Shown piece by piece: positions 17,540-26,350 of a stretch of DNA of 64,000 nucleotides (its first letter is position 1; each line of letters opens with the position of its first letter). Origin of the DNA: JAGNLV01 sp964612145 (GTDB lineage Bacteria; Zixibacteria; MSB-5A5; GN15; FEB-12); the NCBI GenBank assembly GCA_964612145.1, contig CAZTBP010000019.1, positions 13,451 to 77,450 of the forward strand, read 5' to 3'. The position numbers were made by a program, and so were the translations under genes. The notes beneath the pieces were generated by a model. That model made no database searches. It had not been told where the DNA came from and saw only the letters and a program-made list of their open reading frames with translations.

Positions 17540-18493
17540 ATGAAGCGACGTGATTTTCTTATCCGTACGGGCAAAGCCGCTGCTCTGGCAGCGGTCGCCG
17601 GCGGTACCGGGCTTTTTTCCCACAATCGGAACGCCGTCTCGTATCGACCGATTGTCTCACCGGACAACATTTTTGCCGTCAAAAAGGATGCCTCGCTGCC
17701 GCAGATAGCGCTGTCCCGGCAGCTTGATCCGGTCCGGGGGCTCCAGGCGGCCCTGGATGCGGTCGGCGGCATTAAACGTTTTGTCCAGCCGGGCGAAACT
17801 GTAACAATTAAACCGAATATCGGCTGGGATCGCACCGCGGAGCAGGCGGCCAATACAAACCCGGTCCTCGTTGGTGAGATGGCGCGGCTGTGTCTTGCCG
17901 CCGGCGCGGGCCGGGTGATTGTAACCGATGTAACCTGTAATGATCCCCGTCGCACGTTCGTGCGGTCCGGCATCCGCGACGCCGCGGAAGCGGCTGGAGC
18001 TGAGGTGTTGTTGCCGTCGGAAGACGATTTTGTCGAGGTTGACCTGGGCGGTGAAATGCTCAATGTCTGGTCGGTCCTTAAGCACTTTGTCGAGACCGAT
18101 CGGTTGATCAACATGCCGATTGTAAAGCAACATTCGCTGTCGGACTGCACGATAGGCATGAAGAATTTTTACGGTATTCTCGGCGGCGCGCGGCATCGGC
18201 TTCATCAGCGGATCGACCAGTCGATTGTTGATCTGGCTGCGTTCTGCAAACCGACGTTGACGGTAGTCGATGCGACCAGAGTTCTGTTGCGGGGTGGTCC
18301 GCAGGGCGGATCGATCGATGACGTCGTTGAAGAACACACGGTGATTTGCGCTACCGATCAGGTGGCGGCCGATGCGCGGGGATGCGAGTTCCTCGGTTTG
18401 ACCGGTGAGAAGGTCGGGCATATTGCGCTAGCGGCTCAATTCGGTCTGGGTACGTTGGATTATCTCAACGCCGGTTACAAAGAGATTGCATGA
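17540..18493 (+). CDS. Tat-exported DUF362 protein
   Basis: A DUF362-family protein carrying a Tat signal: M-K-R-R-D-F-L-I near residues 1-8, then a Gly/Ala-rich hydrophobic segment to about 28. The DUF362 core follows (V-T-I-K-P-N-I-G-W-D, I-V-T-D-V-T, the M-P-I-V-K-Q-H-S-L-S and G-M-K-N-F-Y-G stretches). It has no ferredoxin Cys cluster of its own. The start was placed at ATG 17540, where the twin-arginine signal begins and GGGG lies upstream, rather than at an earlier in-frame codon. It overlaps the polyferredoxin gene by 4 bases (ATGA), so the two probably work together in electron transfer at the periplasmic face. The reaction is unknown. Confidence 0.85.
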   Translation: MKRRDFLIRTGKAAALAAVAGGTGLFSHNRNAVSYRPIVSPDNIFAVKKDASLPQIALSRQLDPVRGLQAALDAVGGIKRFVQPGETVTIKPNIGWDRTAEQAANTNPVLVGEMARLCLAAGAGRVIVTDVTCNDPRRTFVRSGIRDAAEAAGAEVLLPSEDDFVEVDLGGEMLNVWSVLKHFVETDRLINMPIVKQHSLSDCTIGMKNFYGILGGARHRLHQRIDQSIVDLAAFCKPTLTVVDATRVLLRGGPQGGSIDDVVEEHTVICATDQVAADARGCEFLGLTGEKVGHIALAAQFGLGTLDYLNAGYKEIA

Positions 18494-20184
18494 TGACTAT
18501 CGGCACGGTGCGCAGACTTCGAATCGCCAGCCAGATGCTCTTTTTCGGGTTATTTTTCTGGCTGATTCTGAAAACAACTTTTGAAGTCACGTTCAACCCG
18601 GCTGATAACAACGAGATCCTCCTACCGTACCCGGTGTCAATAGCGCTTGAAATGGATCCACTGGTGGCCCTGGCGACATTGCTGGCCAACGGAACGCTTT
18701 ATGCCGGGTTGCTCTGGGCGTTGATTATTCTCATACCGACGATTTTTTTGGGGCGGTTCTTTTGTGGCTGGGTTTGCCCGCTGGGTTCGGTAAATCACTG
18801 GCTCAGTGAGATCCGTTCTGAGCGTACCGGACGACGGGGGCTGAAGAAGATCGAGTCAAACCGCTACAAGCCCTACCAGCGGATCAAGTACTACATCCTG
18901 CTGTTTTTCCTTGGCGCAGCGCTGGCGGGAACGCTTCAGATTGGTTTGCTGGATCCGTTGTCACTGTTGGCGAGATCGCTGGGGACGGTGGTGCTTCCGG
19001 TCCTTCATATTGCCGCCGACGGGACTGTCAACGCAGTGCGGTTGCTGGGTATAACGCCGCTCTCCAAAGGTGTGGAAGCGGTGTATGATACGGTGGCGCC
19101 GTACATGCTGACGTTTCGTCAGCCGCATTTTCACGCGCTACTGACTATTGGTCTTATCTTTATCGCGGTGCTTGCACTCAACCGCGTGTTCACCCGTTTC
19201 TGGTGTCGGGGGATTTGTCCGCTGGGGGCGCTTTTAGGCGTTTGCTCGCGGTTCGCTATTTTCGGATTGGAAAAGCACGAGGGTTCCTGTGATCACTGTA
19301 ACATGTGCCTGGCACACTGTCAGGGTGCGGACAATCCGGATATCGGTTCCAAATGGCGGCAGGCGGAGTGTCATGTCTGCCTGAACTGCCAGGCTACCTG
19401 TCCCAAGGGGTCACTGAAGTTCAAATTCTTCCCGAGTCTCGACGGCACCAAAGAAAATCCGTCGCCGACGCAAAAAGTCGATATCACGCGCCGTAAGGCT
19501 GCGCTCTCGTTTGTCGGCGGGCTGGCGCTGTTTCCGTTGTTTCGGGCGGGTGACGCTTTTGCGGCGAATCCCAGCCCGAAGCTGATTCGTCCGCCCGGTT
19601 CGCCGAGGGAAGTCGATTTCATGGCGCGATGTATCCGCTGTGGCCAGTGTATGCGTGTCTGTCCGAACAACGCCCTGCACCCGACCCTGCTTGAGTCCGG
19701 CCTGGAAGGGATCTGGACACCGATTTTGATCGCTCGAATCGGCTATTGTGAGCCGACCTGCACACTTTGCGGCCAGGTTTGTCCGACAGGGGCGATCGAG
19801 GAATTGACTCTGACCGAAAAAGTCGGCTATAAGGAAACTCCGCCGAATCGAATTGGAACAGCCTTTTTGGATCGCGGGCGCTGTCTACCGTGGGCGATGG
19901 CGACGCCGTGTATAGTCTGCGAGGAGTGGTGCCCGACCTCACCAAAAGCGATTTATCTCAAGGAAGAGACCGTATCGGATCGGGAGGGTCGGGCGGTGTC
20001 GGTCAAGCGTCCGTATGTCGATCCGTCGGTGTGCACCGGGTGTGGCGCGTGTGAATTTGCCTGTCCGGTGGCCGATCAGGCGGCTATCTATGTCACCTCG
20101 GTGGGAGAATCGCGCTCACCGGAAAATCAGATTCTGCTCGAGCGGCAGTCACGTCGGAAAGAAAACGCCGGTGAGCAAAATTGA
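18490..20184 (+). CDS. membrane polyferredoxin, NapH-like fused to NapG/MauM-like
   Basis: This is a predicted quinol- or electron-transferring membrane Fe-S protein. Residues 1-260 hold about five membrane helices and two C-x3-C-P motifs (C-G-W-V-C-P-L-G and C-R-G-I-C-P-L-G), as in NapH/NosR/CcoG. Cys clusters near 260-310 (C-D-H-C-N-M-C, C-H-V-C-L-N-C) follow. At about 330-355 there is an internal twin-arginine-like segment, T-R-R-K-A-A-L-S-F-V-G-G. The C-terminal half carries about four [4Fe-4S] clusters (C-I-R-C-G-Q-C, C-T-L-C-G-Q-V-C, C-I-V-C-E-E-W-C, C-T-G-C-G-A-C) in NapG/MauM style. This looks like a fusion of two proteins that are usually separate. It is translationally coupled to the DUF362 gene. 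Confidence 0.88.
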   Translation: MMTIGTVRRLRIASQMLFFGLFFWLILKTTFEVTFNPADNNEILLPYPVSIALEMDPLVALATLLANGTLYAGLLWALIILIPTIFLGRFFCGWVCPLGSVNHWLSEIRSERTGRRGLKKIESNRYKPYQRIKYYILLFFLGAALAGTLQIGLLDPLSLLARSLGTVVLPVLHIAADGTVNAVRLLGITPLSKGVEAVYDTVAPYMLTFRQPHFHALLTIGLIFIAVLALNRVFTRFWCRGICPLGALLGVCSRFAIFGLEKHEGSCDHCNMCLAHCQGADNPDIGSKWRQAECHVCLNCQATCPKGSLKFKFFPSLDGTKENPSPTQKVDITRRKAALSFVGGLALFPLFRAGDAFAANPSPKLIRPPGSPREVDFMARCIRCGQCMRVCPNNALHPTLLESGLEGIWTPILIARIGYCEPTCTLCGQVCPTGAIEELTLTEKVGYKETPPNRIGTAFLDRGRCLPWAMATPCIVCEEWCPTSPKAIYLKEETVSDREGRAVSVKRPYVDPSVCTGCGACEFACPVADQAAIYVTSVGESRSPENQILLERQSRRKENAGEQN

Positions 20185-20213
20185 TGATCCGCAGGCAGGT
20201 CGGAAGACAGCAT

Positions 20214-20376
20214 CTAGTGTCCTGTCCCGGAAGTACTTTTCATAAAATCTTGGACACTGTTCTTGGGTTGTCTTTCTTAATCAATTCTCTCACATGTCCT
20301 TCCGCCAATCCCGGCTGCCACAATTGCAGATGTAAGGCCAACATCGTGTAAAACTATTGACGGGACATCACACTAG
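20214..20376. mobile_element. MITE-like element, 163 bp
   Basis: Imperfect terminal inverted repeats, CTAGTGTCCTGTCCCG (20214-20229) and CGGGACATCACACTAG (20361-20376), match at 14 of 16 positions. Both ends carry TA within CTAG/CTAG, consistent with TA target use as in IS630/Tc1-mariner elements. No transposase fits inside. The right end supplies the stop codon of the neighbouring 63-aa gene. Confidence 0.6.
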
Positions 20377-20564
20377 ACTGTTGGAGCTGATTCGCCGGTA
20401 ATAGATTCAACCGCTTTTCGAAAGAGCTCGATATTTTCTTTGGAGTCCGGCTCAAGGGCTGCTTTCGTTGCCGGGATCTTTGTTGACCGGGCCAGTTCCA
20501 GCTTCCCTTCCCGTCCGCACCGGTCGCCCACGTATTTGTAGTAGTTGAGAAGTCGCTCGCCCAT
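20373..20564 (-). CDS. small helical protein coupled to the V4R sensor, possibly truncated
   Basis: No family is recognised. The 63 aa are charged and probably helical (M-G-E-R-L-L-N-Y-Y-K-Y-V-G-D; later N-I-E-L-F-R-K-A-V-E-S-I). It begins 3 bases after the XylR_N/V4R gene on the same strand, so the two are probably translated together. Its TAG stop lies in the terminal inverted repeat of the MITE-like element, so an insertion may have cut off an originally longer C-terminus. Confidence 0.6.
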   Translation of the reverse strand: MGERLLNYYKYVGDRCGREGKLELARSTKIPATKAALEPDSKENIELFRKAVESITGESAPTV

Positions 20565-20567
20565 TGC

Positions 20568-21230
20568 TTATCCTATATTCCAGAAGACATTCAGTGCGTC
20601 CATGTACTCAATCGCTTTATCTCCCCAGGCACTCGGCGGTTGGATCAGCCATTCACAGTGAGCATCGCCCATTCCGGCACAGCCGGGCTCGATTGCCAGC
20701 AGCGGCCCTCCGAAAAAGGCGGTGCACCAGCCGGACGCATAGCCGGTTAGAGTCCAGCAGACCGGAGAGTTGGCCTGCGGATTAAATGAGAGGTGTTGCT
20801 CTGCCTCGTAGGAATTCACCCACAAGCCGGTAAAATAGAACTCGCCGGTTTTTCGATCGAAGCGGATCTCTTTCGGTGTTGCGTTGACAATTCCTTCAAA
20901 CGAGTGAATGACGGGGCCGGAGGCCAGCAAGTCAACCTCGGTCTCGAACTCATAGTTCAGTTTCATCTGGAGAAAGTCGGAGTAGCCGTTTTGATAGCCG
21001 AACCGCAGGAGGAAAGCTCGTGCCTGACTCCAGCCGAGTGTATCCAGCAGGTTCTGCCGGAGCAATCCGATGGCGTTGGCATCGAACAGCACGATTCTGG
21101 TGTCGCGGAAGGTCGTCAGACCCTGTCGCGGGTTGAAGGTCAATTCCCGGGAGAGGTCAAAATCGGTTGCCTTCATGCAAACGGCCGGTTGGTCGTCTTT
21201 ACTCAGGATGGCGGAATTCTTTTCTGACAT
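20568..21230 (-). CDS. XylR_N/V4R-domain ligand sensor
   Basis: This is a stand-alone sensory protein with the ligand-binding part of XylR/DmpR-type activators but no AAA+ or DNA-binding domain. Residues about 25-125 resemble XylR_N (L-T-F-N-P-R-Q-G, then L-F-D-A-N-A-I-G-L-L-R and the F-G-Y-Q-N-G-Y-S-D motif). Residues about 145-205 are a V4R domain with G-Y-A-S-G-W-C-T-A-F-F-G-G and C-A-G-M-G-D-A-H-C, whose Cys residues could bind metal. Relatives bind aromatic compounds. The partner may be the 63-aa protein encoded 3 bases downstream. Confidence 0.8.
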   Translation of the reverse strand: MSEKNSAILSKDDQPAVCMKATDFDLSRELTFNPRQGLTTFRDTRIVLFDANAIGLLRQNLLDTLGWSQARAFLLRFGYQNGYSDFLQMKLNYEFETEVDLLASGPVIHSFEGIVNATPKEIRFDRKTGEFYFTGLWVNSYEAEQHLSFNPQANSPVCWTLTGYASGWCTAFFGGPLLAIEPGCAGMGDAHCEWLIQPPSAWGDKAIEYMDALNVFWNIG

Positions 21231-21520
21231 AATCGATTTGGCGCCGGGAGATCCCGTTCTGTTATGACGGTGGCCGTGCCCCTCGACCGTCCGTGATGTC
21301 TGTCGTCATTGATCCGGCGGTTCTTAGTTTGATCCACGCCTGAGAATACAAATAGAGGCACAGAACCGTGGCCTGATCCCTGTATTCATTTCCATCGGCT
21401 GAATCCGGGGATATATTTACCTGTAAAGCGTTCCAATTTGTTCATTGGGTGTAGTTTCCGCTTTAAGATTGCGGCTCAATGCCGTATATGAGGTATGGTA
21501 GTATGGAGGCAGACAGTTCA

Positions 21521-22699
21521 ATGAGCAAAGACATCTTAAAACGGTCCGACCCATTCATTGCGGACATGCATTGTGATACGGTTTTTCGGCTGCTCCAGGG
21601 TATGGATTTTGGCGCCGAGCAGACGGTCAGTCATGTCAATCTCCCCCGTCTGAAAAAAGGCGGGATCAGCCTGCAGGTCTTTGCCTGTTTTCTCAACGAT
21701 CAACTTCCGCCTGAAGTAAAGTCAGTTCGAGTCAATCGTATGCTGGACGCACTGGAACAGATGTTTGAGCAACACAGTGATTCGATTGCACCGGCGACGA
21801 GTCCTGAGGAGATCGAGGCGGTGGCCGGAAGCGGGCGGATAGTCGGGATGCTGGGAATTGAAAACGGTGCGGCTATAGACAATTCGCTTGAGAAGCTGAG
21901 AGCCTATTTCAATCGGGGCGTCCGTATCATGACGCTCACGCACAATGAATCCAACGACTGGTGCGTTTCCTCGGCGGACCGGGACCCGACATTTACCGGG
22001 CTGACCGATTTCGGCCACGAGGTTGTTTGGGAAATGAACCGGCTGGGGATGATGATTGATATTTCTCATGTCTCCGCCGATTCGGTCTCGGAGATCCTGA
22101 AGACATCATCGGCGCCGGTTGTCGCGTCCCATTCAAACGCGTATTCTCTCTGCGCCCATCACCGGAACCTGACCGACGATCAGATTTTGGCGATAGCCGA
22201 TCGGAGCGGGCTGATTGGTATTAATTTCGTCGGGTACTTCCTCTCGCCACAGTACCGTGACCTGACCGAGGAAATTGTTGGGGAAGATATGGAGAAAATC
22301 CGGGCGGTCGAGGCAGCTCTTCGGACGGAATGCACGGCTGATGAGTTTGAGGCCGCCTGGGAGAAAGTGAAATCGACCGTTGATGAGTGGCAGCGGCGGC
22401 TTCGAGAAACCGGTGTCGACTGCGGCACTGTGGCCGATCATATCGATCATGTGATTGATCTGGTGGGCGATGATTTTGTTGGGCTTGGGTCGGATTTCGA
22501 CGGTACGTTGTTTGGCCCCATCGACTTGGAGGACTGCTCGAAACTGCCCAATCTGGTTGAGGAACTTCGCCAGCGGGGGTATTCTGACGGCCGGCTCAAG
22601 AAGGTGTTGGGCGGTAATTTTACGCGTGTTTTTCGGGACATCTGGGCGGCCCGGGGCAGTCGCCGAACCGGGACTGAGCAGGCTGGTAAATCGTTTTGA
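21521..22699 (+). CDS. M19-family membrane-dipeptidase-like peptidase
   Basis: This is a zinc dipeptidase of the renal (M19) family, hydrolysing dipeptides including D-containing ones. Visible sites are the H-C-D zinc pair in D-M-H-C-D-T near residue 17, E-N-G-A-A near 117, D-I-S-H near 188, A-S-H-S-N-A-Y near 210, and L-G-S-D-F-D-G near 330. There is no signal peptide, so it is probably cytosolic. The start was set at ATG 21521 because GGAGG lies 11 bases upstream; in-frame ATGs at 21479 and 21503 precede or contain that site. It appears monocistronic. Confidence 0.88.
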   Translation: MSKDILKRSDPFIADMHCDTVFRLLQGMDFGAEQTVSHVNLPRLKKGGISLQVFACFLNDQLPPEVKSVRVNRMLDALEQMFEQHSDSIAPATSPEEIEAVAGSGRIVGMLGIENGAAIDNSLEKLRAYFNRGVRIMTLTHNESNDWCVSSADRDPTFTGLTDFGHEVVWEMNRLGMMIDISHVSADSVSEILKTSSAPVVASHSNAYSLCAHHRNLTDDQILAIADRSGLIGINFVGYFLSPQYRDLTEEIVGEDMEKIRAVEAALRTECTADEFEAAWEKVKSTVDEWQRRLRETGVDCGTVADHIDHVIDLVGDDFVGLGSDFDGTLFGPIDLEDCSKLPNLVEELRQRGYSDGRLKKVLGGNFTRVFRDIWAARGSRRTGTEQAGKSF

Positions 22700-22723
22700 A
22701 AATCGGGCGTTTCACGCTATATT
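22696..22723 (+). promoter_or_regulatory. candidate promoter of the secreted protease
   Basis: TTGAAA (22696-22701), a 16-base spacer and TATATT (22718-22723) overlap the dipeptidase stop and lie about 155 bases before the protease start, which implies a long leader. Confidence 0.5.
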
Positions 22724-22880
22724 AGAAAGGTTATAGGGGTCTCACTTCCCCGGTCAAACGTATAAAAACCGCCTGTTTACAAAACTGCCGATTTGATCGA
22801 TACCTTATAGAGAACATAGACGGTTGCCGGAGTCCGGCTTATATTAGCTGGCGACCACCACTGAAGGATTGAATAGACAT

Positions 22881-25127
22881 ATGACGCAGCCACGCCTCCT
22901 CTGGATTTCCCTGATTGTTGTGAGTATTCTCATAGCGCCCGCGGCCACGGCCCAGGTCAGCGAGGGGGGGACACCTCCCAGTTTTCGGGCCGGGCTGAGT
23001 ATGGCGCTTTCGGGTGCCGCAACGGTGGAGACTGCTCCGGTCGATGTCGAGGCGTTGTTAGCTGAGGACGAGATTGAGCAGCAGAAGGGTATTCCGTATC
23101 GGTTTGGGTACCCGTTTGAAGTCAACTACACGATGGAGAATTCCGGCACGTGGACCACGTTGCCCGATGGCGGCCGGTTGTGGCGGCTGCAAATCGTTTC
23201 TCCCGAGGCCTATTCGATCAATCTCGTGTACAGCGAGTACGACATTCCGCCGGGGGCGCAGTTTTTCGTGTATAATGGTGATGCCTCTCACATTATCGGC
23301 GCCTTCACCGAGCGCAACAACAAGGAGCACGGGCAGTTTGCCACTGCACCGGTGCGCGGCGATGTCAGTATTCTCGAGTACTACGAGCCGGCTGATGCGC
23401 TTTATGCCGGGAGAATCGATATTCAGCGAATAGTCCATGCTTACCGCGATCTGTTTTCATGGGATGTTGTCAAAGAAACCGTCGATTTCGGCAATTCCGG
23501 TTCCTGCAACAACAACGTCAATTGTCCCGAGGGTGCCGGCTGGGAGGAAGAGATTCGGTCTGTGGCCATGATCCTGACCTCCGGTGGTTTCCGTTTGTGC
23601 AGCGGCGCCCTGGTGAATAACGTTCGCGAAGACTTGACGCCTTACTTCCTGACAGCCAACCACTGCCTGGGCGGCGAGGAAACCTGGGTGTTTATGTTCA
23701 ACTATGAAAGCCCGAGCTGCGCTAATATCGACGGCCCGACCTGGATGACCGTGTCCGGTTCGACACTGCGGGCCAGCTACTTCAATTCTGACTTTGCCCT
23801 GTTGGAACTGATTGAAAACCCGCCCGATTCCTATAATGTCTTTTATGCGGGTTGGTCGGCGGCCGATGTTGCCGCTCAATCTTCGGTGGGGATCCATCAT
23901 CCTTCGGGTGACATCAAGAAAATTTCATTCGACTACAATGCGGTGGTCAGCACGAACTACGCCGGCGGTTCCGGCGGCAGTCACTGGCGGGTGGTGGCCT
24001 GGGATGACGGCACCACCGAACCGGGGAGTTCCGGTTCGCCACTGTTTGATTCGCTGACTCATCGGATTGTCGGTCAGCTTCACGGCGGCACTGCCTCGTG
24101 CGCTTCGATCACTTCTGATTACTACGGGAAGTTTGCCAAGTCGTGGGATGTTGGTGGGTCCGCGTCGACGCGTCTCAAAGACTGGCTTGATCCCGATAAT
24201 ACGGGCACGCTTCAACTCGATGGTATCGATCCTGCCGGCGCCAACTTCACGGTGACGCCACAGCACGGCAACGTTCCCCTAAATGTTCAGTTCGATGGCA
24301 GTTCACAGTTGACGGTTGATTCGTGGACTTGGGATTTTGGCGACGGTGACTCGGCTTTTGTCCAGTCGCCGCTGCATACGTATACAACTCCCGGTGCTTA
24401 TGATGTCTCTTTGCAAATTATAGCCGGGGTTGATACGGTGACACGTGTCCGTTACGATTATGTCATTGCACTGGCTGATACGATCGGTGCCCCGGATACT
24501 ATCCTGGAGAATTCGGGTACGGTTGAAGTTGTAGTGAACGGCGCCAACAGTATTCCGATCAACACCATGCACATTCCGGTCTTCTATCAGGGCAGTATTC
24601 CGATGACTTTGAGTTCATTCTCGACTGACGGCTGCCGGACGGATTATTTCGAAGTCCAGCACTACATCCATTCGTATTCCACCGGAAAGCAGGCCACTAT
24701 TGAATTGAAAGCGTCCAATTCGGACACGTCACCCGCGCTGGATCCGGGTAGCGGCCCGATTGTGAAGCTGATTTTTTCGGTCAGTGGCCCCCAGGCCGGT
24801 GACTCAACTCTGGTTGATTTGAGCGGTTACAGTTCGTACCAGCCCCTGTTCCAGGGACCGTTGCTGGCATACGAGCCTGAGATCGAGTCGCCCATGCTGC
24901 TGTATCCTGTCTGCTGTGTCGGGGAACGTGGCGACGCCGATTCCAGCGGTGAAATCAATGTGGCCGACTTGACCATGATGATTTCCTATCTTTTCCAGGG
25001 CGGCTCCTTACCGGACTGTGAAGAGGAAGCCGATGTCGATGGTTCGGGGGTGATTAATGTCAGCGACGTAACTTATGTGGTTGATTTTCTGTTCAAGGGC
25101 GGCGCCAACCCGGTTCCCTGCCCATAA
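22881..25127 (+). CDS. secreted trypsin-like (lysyl-endopeptidase-type) protease with PKD, cohesin-like and dockerin modules
   Basis: This is an extracellular serine protease. The signal peptide spans about 1-24 (ends A-T-A-Q). A propeptide-like region is followed by the protease domain (about 200-440), with H in T-A-N-H-C-L-G, D in S-D-F-A-L-L-E-L and S in P-G-S-S-G-S-P-L, arranged as in Achromobacter lysyl endopeptidase. A PKD domain (about 460-535; W-D-F-G-D-G-D) follows. A cohesin-like beta module (about 545-685) contains R-T-D-Y-F-E and P-G-S-G-P-I-V. Two dockerin repeats end the protein (N-V-A-D-L-T and N-V-S-D-V-T). The ATG at 22881 was chosen because AAGGA lies upstream; the earlier TTG has no room for one. 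Confidence 0.88.
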   Translation: MTQPRLLWISLIVVSILIAPAATAQVSEGGTPPSFRAGLSMALSGAATVETAPVDVEALLAEDEIEQQKGIPYRFGYPFEVNYTMENSGTWTTLPDGGRLWRLQIVSPEAYSINLVYSEYDIPPGAQFFVYNGDASHIIGAFTERNNKEHGQFATAPVRGDVSILEYYEPADALYAGRIDIQRIVHAYRDLFSWDVVKETVDFGNSGSCNNNVNCPEGAGWEEEIRSVAMILTSGGFRLCSGALVNNVREDLTPYFLTANHCLGGEETWVFMFNYESPSCANIDGPTWMTVSGSTLRASYFNSDFALLELIENPPDSYNVFYAGWSAADVAAQSSVGIHHPSGDIKKISFDYNAVVSTNYAGGSGGSHWRVVAWDDGTTEPGSSGSPLFDSLTHRIVGQLHGGTASCASITSDYYGKFAKSWDVGGSASTRLKDWLDPDNTGTLQLDGIDPAGANFTVTPQHGNVPLNVQFDGSSQLTVDSWTWDFGDGDSAFVQSPLHTYTTPGAYDVSLQIIAGVDTVTRVRYDYVIALADTIGAPDTILENSGTVEVVVNGANSIPINTMHIPVFYQGSIPMTLSSFSTDGCRTDYFEVQHYIHSYSTGKQATIELKASNSDTSPALDPGSGPIVKLIFSVSGPQAGDSTLVDLSGYSSYQPLFQGPLLAYEPEIESPMLLYPVCCVGERGDADSSGEINVADLTMMISYLFQGGSLPDCEEEADVDGSGVINVSDVTYVVDFLFKGGANPVPCP

Positions 25128-25154
25128 CAGGATCCATCCCACTTCTAAAAATAT

Positions 25155-25179
25155 AAAGGCCTGGCTTTGCCGGGCCTTT
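25155..25179. terminator. bidirectional terminator
   Basis: AAAGGCCTGGC (25155-25165), loop TTT, and GCCGGGCCTTT (25169-25179) form an 11-bp stem with one G-T pair. It lies between the convergent protease and beta-propeller genes. A/T-rich flanks on both sides allow termination in both directions. Confidence 0.75.
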
Positions 25180-25205
25180 AGTGGTTTATCTTGATCGGGA
25201 GCTAT

Positions 25206-26300
25206 TTAGTTGACGGCTTTGAACGCGAGGCCGTAGCTGTTCTTTCCGACATCGACTGAATCGATCAACACGTTGGTTGCACCGTCGATAACGTATACCC
25301 GCCCGGTCTGGTCCAGCAATGGGTTTTCATTATTGACGCAGGCGACGTAGTATCGACTACCGTCGTCGGAGCAATCGATGCCAAACGGTCGAATGACTCC
25401 AAGCTCAATCTGGGCGATAACACGGCGGGTGGCAAGACGCAAGACTGCGACGGTGTTCTCAAGCTGAGTTGTAATATACAATTTCGAGTTATCGGGTGAC
25501 ACTGCCATCAGAGTGGGACCAAACAGCGAACCGGTTCCCTGTACGGGGATCGGGATCGAGTCGACAATGGTTCGTGAGGCAAGGTCGAGAACCCGGATCT
25601 CGTTGGAGAGGCGGCAGGCGATGAATGCCAGCGAGTCGCTGTGGTCAATCGCGATACCGTAGGGTCCGCAGACGGGCGAACCGGCGGGTACCGGGTTACC
25701 CGGGCGGACATCAACGTTAACGGCTGAGTCGCCAGTCGGATAGACCAGGGAAATATTGTCGGTGCCGAAATTTCCGACAACGACAATTTCTCCGTCCGAT
25801 GTGATCTGCAGATCGTGGGAGGCTGATCCGACGGTCACTTGAGAGTCGAGAAAGGTCATCGTGTTCAGATTGAATTGGTGGAGTTTGCCAAGTTTACTGG
25901 GGTCGGTGAAATCGCAGACATAGCCGATACTCCCGTCCGGACTGGTGGCGATAGCGGTGGGATAGAGATCGCCGCCGGCGGTGAGAGAATCGACCAGGTT
26001 GTTGTCGGCCAGTGAGAATTTCGCGAATTGACCGGGCGTTTCACGTCCGACCGCATAAAGATAGCTGCCGTCCGGTGAAATCCGCACGAAGTGCGGGGTT
26101 TCTATGACCGATGAGAACGAGTCTATGCGAGTCATCGTGCGCGTGTCGTAGACATAGATCGTATTGTCGGTTTGATTTGCTACGTACAGTCGGCCGGCGG
26201 GATTATCGTCTCCGCGCGACCCGGTCGGGCCGTTGTCATCGTCGTCGCATCCAAAAGCCAGCAGCCCTGCCAGCAGGGCGGCGAAAAGGATCTTCTTCAT
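25206..26300 (-). CDS. YncE-like beta-propeller lipoprotein
   Basis: This is a surface or periplasmic lipoprotein with a seven-bladed propeller of the YncE/40-residue YVTN type. Signal peptide residues 1-18 end in the lipobox L-L-A-F-G-C, followed by an acidic D-D-D-D-N-G linker. Repeats such as R-L-Y-V-A-N-Q-T-D-N-T-I-Y-V, S-P-D-G-S-Y-L-Y-A-V and V-S-P-D-N-S-K-L-Y-I-T follow throughout. The function is probably binding rather than catalysis. It lies 50 bases downstream of the LVIVD-dockerin gene on the same strand, so co-transcription is possible. Confidence 0.82.
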   Translation of the reverse strand: MKKILFAALLAGLLAFGCDDDDNGPTGSRGDDNPAGRLYVANQTDNTIYVYDTRTMTRIDSFSSVIETPHFVRISPDGSYLYAVGRETPGQFAKFSLADNNLVDSLTAGGDLYPTAIATSPDGSIGYVCDFTDPSKLGKLHQFNLNTMTFLDSQVTVGSASHDLQITSDGEIVVVGNFGTDNISLVYPTGDSAVNVDVRPGNPVPAGSPVCGPYGIAIDHSDSLAFIACRLSNEIRVLDLASRTIVDSIPIPVQGTGSLFGPTLMAVSPDNSKLYITTQLENTVAVLRLATRRVIAQIELGVIRPFGIDCSDDGSRYYVACVNNENPLLDQTGRVYVIDGATNVLIDSVDVGKNSYGLAFKAVN

Positions 26301-26350
26301 ACAGTAGTTCGCTTTTTTCTACTTCTTTTTTCTCGTCGTCTATCGTGGAA

